DNA from: Pectobacterium araliae
GTDB taxonomy: Bacteria > Pseudomonadota > Gammaproteobacteria > Enterobacterales > Enterobacteriaceae
Assembly (NCBI RefSeq): GCF_037076465.1
Contig: NZ_AP028908.1
Span: 2,728,001 to 2,792,000 of the forward strand
Reading direction: 5' to 3'
DNA: 64,000 bases
Under the pieces are notes generated by a model, which did no database searches, was not told the origin of the DNA, and saw only the letters and a list, made by a program, of their open reading frames with translations. Shown here in pieces: positions 46,169-54,190 of the stretch. A program made the position numbers and the translations under genes. The stretch's first letter is position 1. Each line of letters starts with the position of its first letter.

Positions 46169-47014
46169 ATGTTTGCAGATATCAGTATTTATGATTTTAA
46201 TGCTAACTCTTTATATTATTCAAGTGATGAAATATCACAATATCGTCTTCAAAAAAACCAAGACTTTGATCGTAAAGGTCTTACTGATTACCTCCTAGAT
46301 GGAAATAACCTCCTTGATGGTAAAGCAATTATGAATGATTTTTTCCCTCATTTGGAGGCTGACATATTTCTTTCCCATGCACACTCGGACGAAGATGATG
46401 TTATAAAACTTGCTATTAAACTTGAAAGTTTAGGTTTGAAAGTTTTCGTTGATTCGTGTATATGGGGGTATGCTGACGGCCTACTGAAAAAGGTAGACAA
46501 TAAATTTTGCCTTAATGAATCTAAAACAAGCTATAATTATGAAATGCGTAATCGTACAACATCTAATGTTTACATGATTTTAAATTCTGCACTTCATAAA
46601 ATGATTTAAAAAACTGAGCTTTTACTTTTCCTCCAAACCAATAACTCACTTAAAATTAGCAATTACATTTCCGATAAATATTATTTATCATCGCCTTGGA
46701 TATTTTCAGAATTAACTTTCGCAAGTCTATGTGAGCGAACTGAACGCAGAAAAATAAAAGTAAGTGGTATGTCAAGCCTTTCTCAAGAAGCAATGGATAT
46801 GGCTATTAATGAAGAAGCAATATTTGCACATGAGTTTCCTAAAACACAATATCATATCTCAAATAATACTTTTGAATCTTGGCTAAAAAAACCATTGTCA
46901 CACACTTCAAATACAACTTACGAAAGAGAATTATCTGCATTAAGAAAGTTAGATGAATTATATCATAATGCACAGATCCCTTCGGAATTTTTGCTCTCTT
47001 CTCGTTTGGCATAA
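46169..47014 (+). pseudogene. TIR-domain protein gene with an in-frame stop
   Basis: A single frame of 281 codons is broken by TAA at 46607-46609. The first part has ADIFLSHAHSDEDD (about 64-77), LKVFVDSCIWGYAD and LNSALHKMI, a TIR family common in enterobacterial prophages. After the stop the same frame gives KTELLLFLQTNN and LSSPWIFSELTFASL, the expected continuation, so a sense codon (for example GAA) has become TAA. The second half could only be made by re-initiation or readthrough. Probably a recently inactivated defence gene. Confidence 0.78.
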
Positions 47015-47074
47015 TCTCTTGGAAAACAATATTTACAATGATATTTATTTACAACCGCTCTCCTAAGGAAATTT

Positions 47075-48211
47075 ATGTTTCTCTATCATATAGCTGTAAT
47101 GGGTCTTCCATCTCCAGAACAGTTGAGTGGGCTCCAAGAATTCTTAAATGATACTCTTAGTTCGTTTCAAATGACCATAGGGAAAGAAGTTGACTGCCAG
47201 GTGTGTCCAAAAAATTTCATCCCTCCTTATCAACAGAATGTGGCAGTAATTTATTATTGTGACGGTTCTACGGTTCATCCTGACATCCCTAGTTTACTCG
47301 AACTTGGTATTCCAATTATTCCTATCGTTAGCTCTCTTGGTTTGATCGAGGTTGAAGTACCAACAGAACTACGACATTTGAACTGCATGTCAACCAGCGA
47401 TCATGATGTTTATAGCATCGGTGCGGCATTGCTAGAATGCGTCGGACTTTTGCCTCATGAACGTAGAGTTTTTCTTAGTTACCGCCGTACTGAATCAAGG
47501 GAAGCAGCACTACAGTTGTATGATGAGTTAGGTGCAAGACAGTTTGATGTATTTCTAGACACTCATGGTATCCGACCTGGGCAACCATTTCAGAGCAAGT
47601 TATGGCATAATCTCTGTGATTCAGACGTGTTAATAATGCTTGATACAGAAACATATTTCGAAAGCATGTGGTCTAGTGCTGAATATGGACGGGCTCTGGC
47701 AAAAAATATCAGCATCTTACAAGTTGTCTGGCCTGGCAGAACGCCTGACAAAAAGACTAGCACAGCCTCTCAAGAGATTCTTCAACCAGGAGATATTCTT
47801 GAAACTGGACTTTTTGCAGATCCTGTTCTTAATCGCCTTTGTAAACGTTTAGAAGCAGTAAGGAGTAAAGGATATGCCGTACGAACATTAAATCTTATTG
47901 ATAGAATTCGTACAGATATCATTCGAATACAAGGCTCATTCCACGGAGTTGGTCCTGGTCGTTCGGTGCATTTTTCTCTAATGAACGGTGAAGCATTTAT
48001 AGCTTATCCAACGATGGGAGTTCCTTCGTCAATATCACTTTATAACGCTTATCTGAATACACCAGAACAATCGCTTGCTATAGTCTATGATTCAGTTGGT
48101 ATGGACAAGAGATGGCTGAAACATCTTAAGTGGTTAGGTTCACATGTTAAAATAGCCACCTACATACCTATACATGAGTTTGCTTGGGAGCTTACAGGTG
48201 AAGGACATTAA
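47075..48211 (+). CDS. TIR-domain protein of a TIR-SLOG pair
   Basis: 378 residues. The N-terminal ~125 residues form an alpha/beta domain that I cannot name. The TIR domain (about 130-235) has RRVFLSYRRTES, FDVFLDTHGIRPGQPFQ and WSSAEYGRA with E203 as the likely catalytic Glu. A C-terminal ~100-residue domain (VHFSLMNGEAFIAYPTMGVP) is unrecognised. TIR enzymes of this type cleave NAD+ or make a nucleotide signal. It overlaps or abuts the SLOG gene, so the two work together. Confidence 0.8.
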   Translation: MFLYHIAVMGLPSPEQLSGLQEFLNDTLSSFQMTIGKEVDCQVCPKNFIPPYQQNVAVIYYCDGSTVHPDIPSLLELGIPIIPIVSSLGLIEVEVPTELRHLNCMSTSDHDVYSIGAALLECVGLLPHERRVFLSYRRTESREAALQLYDELGARQFDVFLDTHGIRPGQPFQSKLWHNLCDSDVLIMLDTETYFESMWSSAEYGRALAKNISILQVVWPGRTPDKKTSTASQEILQPGDILETGLFADPVLNRLCKRLEAVRSKGYAVRTLNLIDRIRTDIIRIQGSFHGVGPGRSVHFSLMNGEAFIAYPTMGVPSSISLYNAYLNTPEQSLAIVYDSVGMDKRWLKHLKWLGSHVKIATYIPIHEFAWELTGEGH

Positions 48212-48215
48212 TGAT

Positions 48216-48785
48216 ATGCAAGAGATTTTCTTATCTGCTAGCGTACCCGTCCCTAACAGAGGCGATTACTACAAAAATTCAGACCCCTTTCTTATCCAAA
48301 GTGCAGTAAGGGAACTCATTGTCCAAGTAATAAGAAGCCATATAATTGTTTGGGGCGGACATCCTGCCATCACTCCTATGATTCTTACGATCTGCGAAGA
48401 TTTAGATGTTGATTACAATAAATCAGTCGTTCTATACCAAAGTCGCTTCTTTTCAGAAAGCTTTCCTAAAGAAAATATGGAGTTTAGTAATGTTGTTCTT
48501 ACAGATATTATAGAAAACGACCGAGTAAAAAGTCTGTCTCACATGAGAGAAAAAATGCTTTCCCGTAAATCTTTATCCGCTGCTGTTTTTATTGGTGGGA
48601 TGGAAGGGATCCAAGAAGAGTATGAAATTTTTACCCGTCTTAATCCTCAAGCAGATGTTCTTCCTGTGCCTTCTCCAGGTGGAGCATCAAGGGAACTGGC
48701 AATAAAGCTTGGCGTTAAAACAGAAAATGAACTGAACGACATAGCTTTTTCTCGTCTATTTTATGAACGTTTCTGCGCCTCGTAA
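48216..48785 (+). CDS. SLOG-domain protein
   Basis: 189 residues. IFLSASVPVPNRGDYYK and HIIVWGGHPAITPMI are the nucleotide-site motifs of a SLOG subfamily often paired with TIR genes. Later come AVFIGGMEGIQEEY and PVPSPGGASREL. It should bind the NAD-derived signal or a nucleotide. There is no fused effector domain, so the output may be the TIR protein itself. The ATG at 48216 has AAGGA upstream. A start at 48174 inside the TIR gene is possible. Confidence 0.75.
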   Translation: MQEIFLSASVPVPNRGDYYKNSDPFLIQSAVRELIVQVIRSHIIVWGGHPAITPMILTICEDLDVDYNKSVVLYQSRFFSESFPKENMEFSNVVLTDIIENDRVKSLSHMREKMLSRKSLSAAVFIGGMEGIQEEYEIFTRLNPQADVLPVPSPGGASRELAIKLGVKTENELNDIAFSRLFYERFCAS

Positions 48786-49006
48786 ACCTTTTAGCGTTAC
48801 CCATATCTTCGGGGGCATATACTTTTTGATATCAATCAATAAATTATATGCTTTTGATTTTTTAAATTACATGAACTGAATAAGTTAAATTTTTCATCTC
48901 CCTCCCAATTAGACAATAAAGATGTCTTGGATATTATAGAAATTAAGTCCAAAAGTGAATCACTTATCTCTTTACTATGAAACTTTCATACTAGGTGGTA
49001 TCAGAT

Positions 49007-49546
49007 ATGTATAAAAAAAGTTTATCTGAAAAAAATATGACGCTGACTATTAGTAACCCCAATGATTTCACTTCTGACACCCTTAGCGAATATACATATA
49101 TTCTCAGAAAGGGTGGATCCGTTAATGTCAATGAAGATCGATTAGCAAGTGCTGCATACTGGGCCATCATCAAAGATGAGGTTACTAATAAGTTGGCGGC
49201 GGCTGGATCACTGAAGAGTACTGCGAAAAACCTGCCTTATTACCATAATATTTTTGGCCGTTATAAGGCAGCATTGAGACAAGAGTTTAATACCAGCGAT
49301 TATCCGTTTGATCTTGGTTATATTGTTACTGACTCTGATTTTCGTAAATGTGGCCATTGTAATATGATTATTGATTCATTGCTAGAATTGGTAAAAGACT
49401 GTGGTATTTTAGCAACTACACAAAATCAGAGTATTAAAAATAAGTTGGAAATCAGAGGATTCAAGTCTCAAGGAGCAAAGTGGCTAGCAACCGACAATGG
49501 GTTCATTAATCTTTATCTGCGCCAAAGGCCAGATCACGCGCATTAA
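49007..49546 (+). CDS. GNAT-family N-acetyltransferase-like protein
   Basis: 179 residues. The acetyl-CoA region is seen as LGYIVTDSDFRKCGHCNMIIDSLLELV, followed by ILATTQNQSIKNKLEIRGFKSQGAKWLA, the N-x-x-GF end of GNAT folds. The substrate is unknown. GNAT proteins can be toxins or modify small molecules, and no antitoxin-like partner lies next to it. The ATG at 49007 has AGGTGG upstream; a GTG at 48995 is the alternative. Confidence 0.65.
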   Translation: MYKKSLSEKNMTLTISNPNDFTSDTLSEYTYILRKGGSVNVNEDRLASAAYWAIIKDEVTNKLAAAGSLKSTAKNLPYYHNIFGRYKAALRQEFNTSDYPFDLGYIVTDSDFRKCGHCNMIIDSLLELVKDCGILATTQNQSIKNKLEIRGFKSQGAKWLATDNGFINLYLRQRPDHAH

Positions 49547-49658
49547 CAGTTGTTTAGTGGTCATTCTGGTGGTCTTTACAGAACGGCAATTCAGGTTTAG
49601 CTTACATATTAGCCAGTTACTGGCAAAGGCGATCCCAGTCAGAGGAGCCAAATTAAAG

Positions 49659-49690
49659 AATGTAGATGCCCACGGGTGTCTACATTTTTG
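49659..49690 (+). terminator. Terminator upstream of the integrase
   Basis: The arms AATGTAGA (49659-49666) and TCTACATT (49679-49686), extended by GCCC/GGGT, are followed by TTTT. Confidence 0.75.
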
Positions 49691-49750
49691 CATTTAATCA
49701 ATTACTTGTCTCCCCTCTCTTGTCTACTAACATCCACTGAAAAATACCTG

Positions 49751-49818
49751 AATCCAACAGTTTTGTTGGTAGATTTCTTGGTAGTGCTGGTTAGATTTTC
49801 CTTATACCAACAAAAAGG
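49751..49818. promoter_or_regulatory. Repeat-rich region before int; possible att/arm-site region
   Basis: Short repeats TTGGTAGATTT and GGTTAGATTTT, and inverted CCAACA/TGTTGG elements, lie in the 70 bp before int. P4-type integrases usually have their attachment site upstream of the gene. No tRNA 3' end is recognisable here. Confidence 0.35.
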
Positions 49819-49829
49819 AAAGAGAATCT

Positions 49830-51107
49830 ATGTCACTTACTGACACCAAAGTAAAAAAAGCTAAACCTCTTGAGAAAGAATACAAGCTTACTGATGGTCT
49901 TGGTATGCACCTGCTTGTCCACCCGAACGGATCTAAATACTGGCGGCTTTCCTACCGCTTTGCACAGAAGCAAAAACTGTTAGCGCTGGGGGTTTACCCT
50001 GCGATTTCTTTGACTGACGCAAGGGAGCGTCGTGATGAAGCGCGTAAGCTGATTGCTAATGGGATTGATCCAGGAGCCAGAAAAAAATCAGGCCGGGAGC
50101 GACAAGGAACACACGATGAGTCCCGCTCTTTTGCTGCAATAGCTCGTGCATGGGCGGAGACCAAAACCAAGTGGTCAGAAGACTACAAAGTTAAGGTCTG
50201 GAGACGCATTGAAAACTACCTCCTGCCAGACCTGGGAAATCGTGATGTATCAGAACTTGATACCAGCGATTTACTCATCCCCCTCAGAAAAGTTGAGAAA
50301 TTAGGCTATCTCGACATCGCCATGCGCCTGAAGCAGTATACAACCTCTATCATGCGATACGTCGTCCAGCAGAAAATCATCAGTTACAACCCTGCTTATG
50401 ATTTGCAAGGCACTATCGAAAAAGGTGAGACAGCGCACCGCCCTTCTATCGAAATCTATGAAATTCCCGATCTCTTACAAAAACTCGACAACTACCGTGG
50501 TCGGGGTCTTTTAACAGAATTAGCGATCAGGCTCACATTATTGGTTTTTGTCAGGTCAAGTGAGTTACGTTTTGCTCGATGGAGTGAAATCGACTTCAAA
50601 AAATCGCTCTGGGTTATCCCTGAACAACGCAAGGAAGTTAAAGGGGTAAAACACTCCGGTCGTGGTGCCAAAATGAAGAGAAAGCATTTTGTCCCACTGT
50701 GCAGGCAGGCGGTTGAGATCTTGAAAGAGGTTAAACAGATCACTTATGGTGAAAAAGCGGGTGACGGGTTTATTTTCACCGGGTTTTACGACAGTGATTC
50801 TGCGATGAGTTCAGGCACTATCAATAAAGCCCTTCAGCGTATGGGATACGACACCAAAACCGACCTGTGTGGACATGGCTTTCGCACGTTAGCCTGTAGT
50901 GCATTGACGGAATCGGGATTATGGTCGGAAGACACGGTTGAGCTTCAAATGAGCCATAAAGAAAAAAACACCGTTAGATCAGCCTATACCCATAAAGTCA
51001 GCCATCTTGATCAGCGTAAACTGATGCTGCAATGGTGGGCTGATTTTCTGGATGCGAACCGCAATGGAGTAGTTAGCCCGTTTGAGTTTGCCAACAGGAA
51101 GCAATAA
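49830..51107 (+). CDS. int: P4-type tyrosine integrase
   Basis: 425 residues: N-terminal DUF4102 arm-binding domain (VKKAKPLEKEYKLTDGLGM), central SAM-like domain and catalytic domain. Catalytic residues are visible: R242 in FVRSSELRFARW, H349 and R352 in HGFRTLA, H376 in MSHKEKN and Y386 in RSAYTHK. It should integrate or excise one of the surrounding islands. No tRNA gene flanks it. A terminator hairpin follows at 51121-51148. Confidence 0.92.
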   Translation: MSLTDTKVKKAKPLEKEYKLTDGLGMHLLVHPNGSKYWRLSYRFAQKQKLLALGVYPAISLTDARERRDEARKLIANGIDPGARKKSGRERQGTHDESRSFAAIARAWAETKTKWSEDYKVKVWRRIENYLLPDLGNRDVSELDTSDLLIPLRKVEKLGYLDIAMRLKQYTTSIMRYVVQQKIISYNPAYDLQGTIEKGETAHRPSIEIYEIPDLLQKLDNYRGRGLLTELAIRLTLLVFVRSSELRFARWSEIDFKKSLWVIPEQRKEVKGVKHSGRGAKMKRKHFVPLCRQAVEILKEVKQITYGEKAGDGFIFTGFYDSDSAMSSGTINKALQRMGYDTKTDLCGHGFRTLACSALTESGLWSEDTVELQMSHKEKNTVRSAYTHKVSHLDQRKLMLQWWADFLDANRNGVVSPFEFANRKQ

Positions 51108-51120
51108 TCACTGCCCTTTT

Positions 51121-51148
51121 AGCCCCTTCATGGTCGTTGGGGCTTTTC
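51121..51148 (+). terminator. int terminator
   Basis: The arms AGCCCC (51121-51126) and GGGGCT (51139-51144) are followed by TTTT. Confidence 0.7.
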
Positions 51149-51552
51149 GGACAACTCGCTTCAAATCAGATTGGCTATATTTTGTAGGAAAGTAGCCCAT
51201 ACCGTGCGAAAAATACCGCACTTACAGAACAGATTTTATTTTTTCATTCACCCACACGGTCATATCATGCAACAGTTCTATTTCTAATATATTACCCTTT
51301 GATAAATAATAGATAATTTTTTAATTATCGATTTTTAGTATACCTATGAGCTACATTTCCGTTTTCCTTTCCCACCAAAAACCATTTTCGTACAAATAAT
51401 TAATGCAATAATTATCGCATTGGCAATCATTTAAAATCATACACATTGCCCGATAACCGCTATTGACTCGTTGACTAAAAAATGCAGAAATTACACTCCC
51501 ATAAGGAAAAAGGATTTATGGGGCGATTATGGATAACATTAAGGAATAAATA
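51149..51552. other. Gene-free region between int and hcp
   Basis: About 400 A+T-rich bases with no gene seen. If int lies at the end of its element, a junction could be here. The hcp promoter must also lie here. Confidence 0.35.
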
Positions 51553-52032
51553 ATGGCAAATTTGATCTATCTGAAACTCACTGGCATCAAACAAGGTCTG
51601 ATCTCTGCGGGTTGTTCAAGTGCAGACTCGATTGGCAACAAATATCAGATCGCTCATGAAGATGAAATTTTTGTTTATGAGTTAATGAATAGAATAACTC
51701 GACAGGATAATGTTGCTCTCAACCCTGTAGAAATAAGAAAGCCAATAGATAAAGCTACCCCACTTATTGCCCAGGCATTAGGCGATAACGAAAAACTAAC
51801 CTGTGAATTCCTGTTTTACAGAACCTCTCAATCAGGTGGTAATGAACTCTATTTTAAAATGGTGCTGAGAGACGCTATTATCAACGACATTCAGTTTTTC
51901 TATCCTAACTCATTGACACATAATGAAACGCAGCCGCAGGAAAGTATTTCGTTCAAATTTGCATCAATCGAATGGGAGCATGTGGTAGCAAGAACCAGTT
52001 CTTTCCTTTTATGGACTGATTCGACTTACTAA
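51553..52032 (+). CDS. hcp: Type VI secretion Hcp-family tube protein
   Basis: 159 residues. NLIYLKLTGIKQGLISAGCSS at the start is the typical Hcp1 N-terminus. It continues as HEDEIFVYELMNRITRQDNV, KPIDKATPLIAQAL and ISFKFASIEWEH, the family beta-barrel signature. Hcp rings form the inner tube of the T6SS and bind some effectors. No other T6SS structural gene is present, so this is an orphan Hcp likely linked to cargo genes downstream. Confidence 0.9.
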   Translation: MANLIYLKLTGIKQGLISAGCSSADSIGNKYQIAHEDEIFVYELMNRITRQDNVALNPVEIRKPIDKATPLIAQALGDNEKLTCEFLFYRTSQSGGNELYFKMVLRDAIINDIQFFYPNSLTHNETQPQESISFKFASIEWEHVVARTSSFLLWTDSTY

Positions 52033-52113
52033 ATACAGAACTGATGGGCGATAGTGTTAAAATGTCTCTACGCCCTATCAAACGCTATAAGGGAAAATCG
52101 GAGAAAAGAAACA

Positions 52114-52458
52114 ATGAATGATCAAGACATGGAAAAAGAACTACTAGAAAATGGGTTCACACAAAACGATATTACCAAAATGAGGGGGATTGTTTCACGT
52201 AGTGCAAATAGTGGAGAAACATTATTGATGTTAACACATTCTTTAAAAAAGACATTTTACAATGGGTGTTTTATATCAATAATACTTATTGCTTCATTTA
52301 TCATTAACGCCGTTTTTAATATTTCCGATGATTGGGTTGAAATATTAATTCATTTTACTCTAACAATATTTTTTCTCTTACCTGTATATTACCTTGCACC
52401 AATGAACTTAGCATATAAATCATATTCCTATCTAAAGAGAAAAGATAAAACGGGCTGA
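52114..52458 (+). CDS. Small two-helix membrane protein (possible immunity protein)
   Basis: 114 residues with two hydrophobic helices (about 46-64 and 74-97). It lies 81 bp after hcp and is convergent to a DUF4225 protein, which makes an immunity role plausible. I do not recognise the family. The ATG at 52114 has GGAG upstream; an earlier start at 52054 is less likely. Confidence 0.55.
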   Translation: MNDQDMEKELLENGFTQNDITKMRGIVSRSANSGETLLMLTHSLKKTFYNGCFISIILIASFIINAVFNISDDWVEILIHFTLTIFFLLPVYYLAPMNLAYKSYSYLKRKDKTG

Positions 52459-52473
52459 GATTAGCCCATTAAA

Positions 52474-53277
52474 TTAAAGAGAATCATCTTCATATATGTC
52501 AGACATTATCCGTATTTTGTTTCCAGCCCCGACCATCTTCAACATCAGTGATGCTCTACTCATTGTATTTATTTTTCTATAATAATCACTTGGAATATAT
52601 CTAAAAAGCCGCCAGGCATCAGGTTTAAGTGTTAATTTAACAATACCATAGAATGAGGTAACAAGATCGACTGAATGATAAGCCAGCAAGCCTGCTTTTT
52701 TATCAAAACCTAAGAATTCAGCAGCATGCATATAACCAGATTTCATAAATCCAATTTCATCATCACGCCCAATAAGATGTAAAAAACTCTCCAGAGATGA
52801 GCTTGCACCATTAAGAACAATATGGGCACCGGCAAGTTTACCGATATAAGTTGTCGAACCAGCAATAACACCGAATCCAGAAAATACCTGAGCACCGTTC
52901 AAAATAACACCGATTGCATTTATTGTGTAACCGATCTCCTTCTCTCTTTTCTCCATATTGATGGTAATAAATACCTTGGCTTTCTCAAGAGAAAGCATTG
53001 TCCCTTGGTTTTCAATATTGGCACATTCCTCCCTGATATTATTAATAGCGGTCTGACATTCAGATGAACTACTGGCATTTCTAACAACTTCCAGATTTCC
53101 ATTCGAAAACTTCCGAATCTCATCCTCAAATTTTGCTTTAAGAAAGAGATCGTGAATATGGCGGGATGATACAATTCTGGCAGTTTTCATTAGGTCAAAC
53201 GCAGCGGTCTGAGCCATAGCCAAAAAATATTGATTATTAACACTATTTCTATTTAGATAATTGTCCATACTTCTCAT
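52474..53277 (-). CDS. DUF4225 family protein, possible T6SS effector
   Basis: 267 residues. The C-terminal half matches the DUF4225 pattern: SLESFLHLIGR, AEFLGFDKKAGLLAYHSVDLVTS, LKPDAWRLFRYIPSDYYRK and a late AGNKIRIMSDI. A hydrophobic Gly/Ala-rich centre (about 115-160: GVILNGAQVFSGFGVIAGST) could insert into membranes. The family is common in Pectobacterium and relatives near Hcp or VgrG genes, and its activity is unproven. It lies tail-to-tail with the small membrane protein. Confidence 0.72.
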   Translation of the reverse strand: MRSMDNYLNRNSVNNQYFLAMAQTAAFDLMKTARIVSSRHIHDLFLKAKFEDEIRKFSNGNLEVVRNASSSSECQTAINNIREECANIENQGTMLSLEKAKVFITINMEKREKEIGYTINAIGVILNGAQVFSGFGVIAGSTTYIGKLAGAHIVLNGASSSLESFLHLIGRDDEIGFMKSGYMHAAEFLGFDKKAGLLAYHSVDLVTSFYGIVKLTLKPDAWRLFRYIPSDYYRKINTMSRASLMLKMVGAGNKIRIMSDIYEDDSL

Positions 53278-53339
53278 CCTTGACGTTAGAGAACATTGTG
53301 GTCACCATCTTTGGTTGTTTGTTCAGTACTAGCTAAACC

Positions 53340-53534
53340 TTACCCCTTCGGCTCAATCCCCTGCTTTCTCAATTCCTGACGGGCAAGCTCTTTGAACCAG
53401 TTACCAAGACTAACACCTTTTTTTGCTACAACTTCATCTAGCTGTTCACGTAGCTCAGGCGAGATGCGTATCTGGAAAGTCGGTGATTTACCTGTTGACG
53501 AAGATTTCTTCGTATCACGTTTTATCGTTGACAT
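53340..53534 (-). CDS. Small ribbon-helix-helix protein
   Basis: 64 residues. TFQIRISPELREQLDEVVAKKGVSLGNWFKEL is an Arc-type strand-helix-helix DNA-binding motif, preceded by a basic Ser/Thr tail. Its upstream region has TACGTAC repeats (53533-53543 and 53567-53576), which could be its own operator. It is probably an autoregulated small repressor. Confidence 0.65.
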   Translation of the reverse strand: MSTIKRDTKKSSSTGKSPTFQIRISPELREQLDEVVAKKGVSLGNWFKELARQELRKQGIEPKG

Positions 53535-53577
53535 GTACGTACCTTTTTAACTATGCTGGATTTTATAGGTACGTACA
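53533..53577. promoter_or_regulatory. GTACGTAC-type repeats, possible operator
   Basis: ATGTACGTACC at 53533-53543 and GGTACGTACAC at 53567-53577 are mirror copies about 34 bp apart, immediately upstream of the ribbon-helix-helix gene. This is the usual place for autoregulation. Confidence 0.5.
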
Positions 53578-53667
53578 CTATCACAAAAGCATATCGTCAC
53601 CAATCGTCCCTGCCTGATACGGACATATCAGACAGAGACTAACCACACCGTTAAGGAAACTAACGAC

Positions 53668-53784
53668 ATGGCTATCAGCAAGTCTAGCAATTCCCTTATT
53701 GAAGATCAGCACTTTAAGCAATCGAGTAAGCGTTATTTTAATCTGTTCGGGCAAAAGGTTATGGAGGTGGGCTATGTTCGATAA
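53668..53784 (+). CDS. Short hydrophilic protein (38 aa)
   Basis: MAISKSSNSLIEDQHFKQSS onward; AAGGA lies about 9 bp before the ATG. Its end overlaps the following gene by 11 bp, so the two are translationally coupled. Unknown function; the type is common in phages and islands of soft-rot bacteria. Confidence 0.5.
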   Translation: MAISKSSNSLIEDQHFKQSSKRYFNLFGQKVMEVGYVR

Positions 53785-53935
53785 CACACCTTTAGAACAG
53801 GAAGAAATCATCGATCAGTGCAGAGCGTTGATCTACGCAGTTATCGAAACCAAACAGCCACAGGTGAAAGAAATTCTGACGTTCATTCTTTGGGAAAGGC
53901 TCGACTGGTTGTATCAGGACTTTCATACTGATTAA
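53774..53935 (+). CDS. Small acidic protein; target gene rebuilt at the left junction
   Basis: 53 residues, MFDNTPLEQEEIIDQCRALI onward, with GGAGG 6 bp before the ATG. From 53813 to its end it is paralogous to a headless copy at 62810-62950 on the far side of the recombinase/hxs block. The first 18 bp of the shared part are identical, the whole 114-bp block has 11 differences by my count. This fits a target gene whose 3' end was replaced on insertion. Function unknown. Confidence 0.6.
   Translation: MFDNTPLEQEEIIDQCRALIYAVIETKQPQVKEILTFILWERLDWLYQDFHTD
53813..53926 (+). repeat. Left copy of the junction repeat (putative attL)
   Basis: 114 bp aligned without gaps to 62810-62923; the first 18 bases, GATCAGTGCAGAGCGTTG, are identical in both. 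The recombination point probably lies in this core. Confidence 0.6.
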
Positions 53936-54190
53936 TATCAGATCATATTGACCTATGTGCTAATCCCCAAAAAGTGGAACTTTTGTTCCACTCATTTCTA
54001 AAACCTCTTTGGTTACTTTTCAGGCTACAGGTATCAGCCTCACTCCATTGTCAGATTTCTGCCTCAATACTTCTCACGTTTCTTATCAAAAATACCTAAA
54101 CCCTGATGGCAAAAAAATATTGTATTTGGTTGATTTTTGATCAATTGTTGCGGATATGAAAATTTCCTGAAATTGCGTAGAGCTAATATC

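Larger units (their letters stand above)
22427..51107 (+). mobile_element. Conjugative element or remnant (VirB T4SS, MOB_C mob region, ArdC, defence cargo, integrase)
   Basis: A complete mating-pair set, coupling protein, relaxase, candidate oriT and antirestriction gene lie in one block, with a P4-type integrase at its right end. G+C content changes strongly from the conjugation part to the cargo. The borders are not certain: the left one is hidden by IS elements and no att duplication was found. Confidence 0.5.

Noticed and set aside
49700..49830. Search for a tRNA 3' end as attachment site before int
   Set aside because: No T-arm (GGTTCGA-type) or acceptor stem could be found.
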